Source: Paramarasmius palmivorus
Lineage: Eukaryota > Basidiomycota > Agaricomycetes > Agaricales > Marasmiaceae
DNA: 64,000 nt
Direction: 5' to 3'
NCBI GenBank assembly: GCA_037176845.1
Contig: JAYKXP010000183.1
Location: forward strand, 1 to 64,000
Part shown: piece by piece, positions 58,898 to 64,000 of the stretch
Layout: each line of letters begins with the position of its first letter
How positions within the stretch are numbered: position 1 is the stretch's first letter
Notes under the pieces: model-generated
Seen by the model: the letters and a program-made list of their open reading frames with translations, nothing else
Told to the model about the DNA's origin: nothing
Databases searched by the model: none
Position numbers and translations under genes: made by a program

Positions 58898-61800
58898 ATG
58901 GCAAACTGGGACGACGACAACGAACCCTTTATTCTAGAACCTCCGCCTGAGATAACTCAGGCTCCTGAGGCATATCCCGGTCACCTCAACCACTTCATTC
59001 CAAGTCCTGTGCGTTCGTTTAATGCGAATCGCAATAAGCGCCGAGCCCAACGTAAAGGAGAGAATGGATCCAAGCGCCGGAAGAACACGGAAAATGGCAG
59101 CAACGCAGGCTCCTGTGGCGAGATATCAGCAATGGGTGATATGCTACCGACGATTGACGAGTGCGAAGCACCAATGGCCTACACGAATCCAGTCAACGAC
59201 GAGAATCCCTTTGCACCAGAACCGCTCGCAGAGGATATGGACCAAGACGATGCATATCAGGAATTTATATGTCTTGTTGAGGACCAGTGCATATCTTTTG
59301 TTCATGTAGCAACTCGGGTATATGTGGTTGAAGGCTTTGATGAAAGAAAAAAGGAGGGGACGGTATGTCATTTCCCATCATGGCGACTACTGAGTGGGTG
59401 ACTAACCTTGTAAGCACCCCAGGGCATTTTCTATCATTTCGAGGCCAGAAAAAGGGGGAACAGTCTGGACCTTGTTTGCCAGTGTCCTGCAGGAAAGGAT
59501 ATTTGTGTACACCGCCGGTTTTATGAAGAGTTTAGGGAAGCACGCTTCGCGGCACAGGAGGCACATCTGGATCTTGGTGAGCCATACAAGCAAGGAGATC
59601 ATAGATCACGCGCAAACTTACAATCTAAAGATGGCGATGTGGTGTGCTTTGCACGTATTCAGATTGATACAGAGAAGGATGTTTGGATAAGCCGATTCTC
59701 TGTAGCAGGTGGTACGGCATCCGACACTGGGCGTAGCCGTGCAATTGTCACCTTTGAAGGGATAGCATCAGGTGCAGGGAAATGGCAGTGCTCCAAGGAC
59801 CGTGACTTACACGGAGCGGAATGTGCCCATATGACACGGGCAAAGAAACTCCTGGACCTCATTACAGGTAACACAGGGTCGGAGGTGGGAGAGGATAACA
59901 TTGGTGACAGGATGTATATGGGTGAGTGGTGTTAGATTTTGTTGATGATGGACGTCTGATACCGGTCTAGTTGACGGCATGAATGCAGGGGGGAATTCTG
60001 AGAGATCGGTCTCTTACCTTCCAATTATGCCTCCTCCATGGGCACTACTACCTGAAGATGAAATACTATATCCATACCCTTCACCAAATGCCGATGTACC
60101 GGGGTTGCTTGCACTTGATGAACGGTCTCGAAGCTTTTGCGGCGAGCATTTCTTTAGTCCACTGGCACCGAAGTTGCAGAAGGACTGCACCGTGTACACG
60201 CTTACCCATACCATGCCTCGGAAGGTGGAGTTACAATGGTGTCCTAGCTGTCCACGGCGACGCCAGTGCTTCATAGGACCCGAACCATGCGACCTGGGAC
60301 TGTTTAACTACAACAATTCAGTCATGTTCACGCACGAGCTGATGAACGAACTCACAAGTCGATATACCAGTAGTGAAACACCTTTCACTGCTTTTGTTCA
60401 GGCTGTAGATCGCTTGTATACCTCCCGAGGATGTCGTTTCGTGGGCGAGGACCTATTCCGATCAGCATGGTTCGCATTTGCAACCAACCAGGAACTGAAG
60501 AATGATATGTCATGCTCGGAGTGTGGTGTACATCCAAAGACAGTCATCTGGGACGGAGTGACCATTTCCTTTGCGAAGCGACACCTCAAAGACACTCTCC
60601 AGCCTCCCACATGCATTACAGAGAATGCACCAAGGCGAAAACGAACTCGGGTGCATAAGCAACAATGGCTGCCTCACAGCAACGATAAGACAACACCGGT
60701 ACGAAAGCTTCTCGTGAACTGGCTGCGGAAATGGGGGGATAAAAAGGCATCTGAAAGTATGTCCAAGGCGCCAAACGTGGATGTGGAGGCGTCTTCTGAG
60801 GAAGAAGACTTTGATCTGTCGGCAAAAGACAGCGCCATATCTGAGACAACGAGGCGTGAGGGAGAGCTGCAGGAGGTGCAGAGGCGCTTGGTGGAGACAG
60901 GGGCCGCACCGGTTCGGGAGCTCCTCGCTGAGGTGTATGGGGCAGGTGGTAACAGCCTACACTGGAGATTGCGTAAGCGGTATAAAATGCTGCTGGAACA
61001 GGTGATGTCAAAACCTAGCCAAGGAGCAATGAATGACTGATCGAACCTTCAGATTGGGGCGGAGGAATCTGTCTTGCAGATGGTCAACGAGAAGGGATTG
61101 AGAGCACTGAAAGCCTTTGTGGAATGTCCGGACGCTAATAGCATTTCGCTACTGACCGACATCCCGGTTCTAATGATGATCCTGGAGTATTTGAGCCACA
61201 ACCAGAAAAGTCTGGTGTCGCTAGTGGCATTGTCGAAGTGGATGATACAGCGAGTAGAAGCCGTACTGTCTCAGCTCAAGAACAGGTACGATGTGCCGCT
61301 ACAAAAACTACCGATGGGAGAAGTGACAACGGAAGACTGGCGAAAGGTGAGTTCGGATCAGAGATTAAGGTGACACTGCTCACCGAGGTTCAATCGTCAT
61401 GTAGACAGGATGCTGTTACGGCCTTCCGCAAATCCGCCATCGTCCTGCATATCCGAACATCTCTGGTGACGCAGAACCTGAAAAAGATGTGAAGAGGGGC
61501 GGTCAATGTTCAAAGTATTATTCAACATACAGCGAGCGGAGACTGACTGGAGGCATTCTATGCGCATGGTGTACCCATAGCATATGCTACGGTTTCCATT
61601 GTATTCCGAAGGGAGAGGGAAGGAATGATGTTTTCTCTGCCATGGTTACTCGTTGGCCGAAAGCACCCGAAACAGTGATCTACGACTTTGCATGCGCCTT
61701 GGGGCCGTATTGTCTGACGAGGGAGCCAGAGTTCTTCTCAGAGACGCTGTTTGTGGTGGACCGGTTTCATGCCAAAGGCCACACAAGATGCTCCTCTGCG

Positions 61801-61998
61801 GCCTTTCTCTCGACATATGGTGAAGTCAACGGTGAGGTAGACAGAATCAATTCAAGCGCGGCGGAGTGTGGAAACAGCGGGATGACACGCATACGCAAAG
61901 CTGTCAGTTATATGCGTCAGAATCGAGCAATCTTATACACCAAGCATTACCTCTCCATTTGGAATAGGGTGCGGATACGCAAGATGCGACGACTGTAG
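58898..61998 (+). CDS. KDZ (Kyakuja-Dileera-Zisupton) transposase
   Basis: Five exons with checked phases (58898-59362, 59423-59921, 59971-61001, 61053-61346, 61405-61998) give 960 residues. A basic segment (NKRRAQRKGENGSKRRKN) precedes a SWIM finger, CQCPAGKDICVH (C-x-C ... C-x-H), near residue 175. Cysteine clusters of the CxC5/CxC6 type associated with KDZ follow (CPSCPRRRQC; CSECGVHPKTVIWDGVTISF). An acidic linker leads to the catalytic part: GGILCAWCTHSICYGFHCIP, YDFACALGPYCLTREPEFFS, VDRFHAKGHTRCS, and INSSAAECGN. The D, D and E of these motifs fit the RNase H-fold triad. KDZ enzymes cut and paste DNA elements, often in gene-rich units in basidiomycetes. The frame is complete and may be active. 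Confidence 0.9.
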
Positions 61999-62420
61999 GT
62001 AGAGATATCAAAAATGAATGGAACTACAGAAGAAATAGGTCTCACCGGCATTAAGCAAAGTAAAAAGTAGGCTGGGTATGATAGAAAACAGTTTGAGCAA
62101 CAGGAATTGTTGAGTAAAGGGTGTGAGCAAACTGAAAGCGGGTGAGCACGGAGAATGCTGCCAGCTTCAATTAGATAAGGATTTCCACAATCACGTGATT
62201 ACAACCGTCTCAACGCTAAAGTTCAATAAACGGTGCATTCAAACTAAGACTGTAACAATGGATACAATGGATACTGCGAATAACGAGCGTAACGTAGAAA
62301 GCTGAACTAAACACAACATCATCATGCCTCTCTGGAGTATTCACTTAGGTTCTTGAATATGGACAGCGTTGCATACCAAAACCATGAGGGGGAGCGGGCG
62401 AGAGGTAGGGGGTCTACTAG
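61999..62420. other. Downstream region of the KDZ gene
   Basis: No gene was recognised. It presumably contains the 3' untranslated region and the inner edge of the repeat array that follows. Confidence 0.4.
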
Positions 62421-62950
62421 ATTGAGTGTGTGAGAACTGACATCAGCGGGTGCTACGATAAATGGTTGTTATGAACTGAAACAAAACCATGTTGAACAAA
62501 TGAGTTCGACGTGACTTATATCACCCAGCAAATAGTTTCTCAGAACTGCATTCAGTGCTGAATAGAGGAAACAGTTTGGGCCAACTGAATGGCAGAGGCA
62601 CGAGCGAAAGGCACGTCTGTCGACATTGAGTGCGTCAGAACCGACATTGGTGGGTCCCACCAGAAACAGTCGCTATGAACTGAAATTAGCATGCGTTCAA
62701 CAAATGAGTTCAAGACAACTCACTTCCAGTGCCCACCAAAGAGTGTCTCAGAACTGTATCCGAGACTCACATTAGGAAACAGTTTAGGTCAACCGATCTG
62801 CGGGGGTATGAGCGAAAGGTACGTCCTTCGACATTGAGTGTGTTAGAACTGACATTGGTAGGTCCGAGTATAAACAGTGTCGCGAAACCGAAATAAGTTA
62901 CGAATTCGACATGAAATGAGAATTCGTTCTTTATCACCGAGTCCCAGCCA
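62421..62950 (-). repeat. Tandem repeat array, about 205-bp units, related to 48650-49600
   Basis: Units begin ATTGAGTG at 62421, 62625 and 62833 (spacings 204 and 208 bp); about two and a half copies are present. The complement of a unit shares GTGAGTT, AACTCATTT, GCATGCTAA, CAGTTCATA and GACTGTTT in order with the array at 48650-49600, so the two arrays are the same family in opposite orientation. They bracket the F-box, low-complexity, zinc-knuckle and KDZ genes. Confidence 0.7.
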
Positions 62951-64000
62951 AAAAATTCAGACGTTAAGAGGGCCTCCGATGATCCGACGATAATCGGCAA
63001 TTTTATGTCCGAAGGTGATTAGCGCCTGATGATAAGCGCCTAATGATAAGTGCTGATTCCAATGTGCTACCCAGTCGTTATGAGTAAACCTCACAGGAGG
63101 AGTACAAATATACTGCTTGATAGCTTAAATCTGGGTTATATATCAGTGTTAAAAGTAACCAGCTATCAAAATAAAGTTAAAGGCTGGCCTTTCTTAGGTT
63201 TTGAATAATTCCCACGCCCTCTAGACCTGCAGTTCAGCTACTGGTATGCTATTATAGTGTAAATTAAGCAGCTAAGGATTGGATTTTGGGACCACTGGAG
63301 TGTATTGAACTCTTCTATAGTTAAGAGACATTACCACTCTATTTGGTAATAATATTATATGCAGAAAAGCAGTACAAAAAGTGTAAACAGAGTGTAACTG
63401 GAAAATAAGCTTTTGAATCATGGGATACAGGGCAGATATTGGCATAGGGTGAGTTGGAGGACCTAGATACATTAAATACAAGCCTGGGCATATCAAATAG
63501 TACATAGTTTTGTGGGATAATGGTGTTTAAATATCTAAAATACTGAAAATCTCCAAAATTGGGGGAATAAAATTACAGTATAAGATGTAAGGAAGCTGGG
63601 GCTTAGATATTGTGGATGAGAGATGATATATATGTTCCCTGGGTGGGATTACAATCTTGATATATGTATCTGACAAGTTTTATGTTTAAAGTAAACATAT
63701 ATTGCACATAGACTAAATTGATGTATGCATATTGAAGTCAATTGTGGATGGATTTCCTTCAACTCTGGATGTATTCTTGACTGATTTTTTATTCTGAATG
63801 CAATTTTGAGGCTCCCCAAGCTCCCAGTTCACTCCCTGAAATACTACATCCATATTACATGTTTTCTGTAATTGTGCAAGAATTAATCAGTCTGGCATAA
63901 GGATTCCTGTCATGGGATACATGGAGGCAATGGATATTCCTGTTATATGCATATTTAACAGTCTCTCATTCATTTTTGGTGATTTTAGGAGCAATCCCCA
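62951..64000. other. AT-rich stretch with no gene seen
   Basis: Composition becomes AT-rich after about 63100. Open frames are short and without motifs. It could be the start of another decayed transposon outside the KDZ unit. Confidence 0.45.

Overview
The window looks like nuclear DNA of an agaric-type basidiomycete. Genes carry many 45-65 base introns. The protein families are ones I know mainly as expanded families of Agaricomycetes: a KDZ transposase with SWIM and CxC cysteine clusters, agaric F-box proteins, a DUF6535-like membrane protein, MYND-finger and JmjC-like proteins, F-box/nucleotidyltransferase proteins and a viroplasmin-like domain. No rRNA, tRNA or CRISPR array was seen. All gene models were read by eye, so exon edges are firm only where stated.

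Main result: one flavin-dependent halogenase gene is cut in two. Its 5' part (374 codons, 8 exons) lies on the minus strand at 47916-46416. Its 3' part (159 codons, 3 exons) lies on the same strand at 4149-3567. If 4150-46415 is left out, the frame continues exactly, with no missing or repeated codon and no target-site duplication. The 42,266 bp between the halves therefore behave as one insertion. Its end at 4150 has the 3' signature of a Helitron: an 8-bp stem hairpin, 8 bases, CTAG, then host T. A single 2666-codon Rep/helicase ORF (17479-25479) lies inside in the matching orientation. I read this as a giant Helitron with cargo. Its other end is not canonical.

Layout on the plus strand: 1-3566 host flank with inverted-repeat fragments; 3567-4149 halogenase 3' part; 4150-12000 one arm of the element (GIY-YIG-like membrane protein, viroplasmin-like protein, nucleotidyltransferase-like protein, an uncharacterised family member, a frameshifted HSP20); about 12000-24000 an AT-richer middle (DUF6535-like pseudogene carrying a hAT MITE, Copia reverse transcriptase remnant, Rep/helicase with a fused cysteine-peptidase-like C-terminus); 25500-46415 the other arm (degenerate JmjC protein, F-box/nucleotidyltransferase, MYND protein, several agaric multi-copy families). 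Two families occur once in each arm.

From 46416 the host resumes: halogenase 5' part, a dimeric tandem repeat (48.65-49.6 kb), an F-box gene, a broken small gene, a large low-complexity gene, small basic proteins, a zinc-knuckle/coiled-coil gene, and a complete 960-residue KDZ transposase gene. A related repeat in inverted orientation follows at 62.4-62.95 kb. The two arrays may mark a second mobile unit of about 14 kb. The last kilobase is AT-rich with no gene seen.
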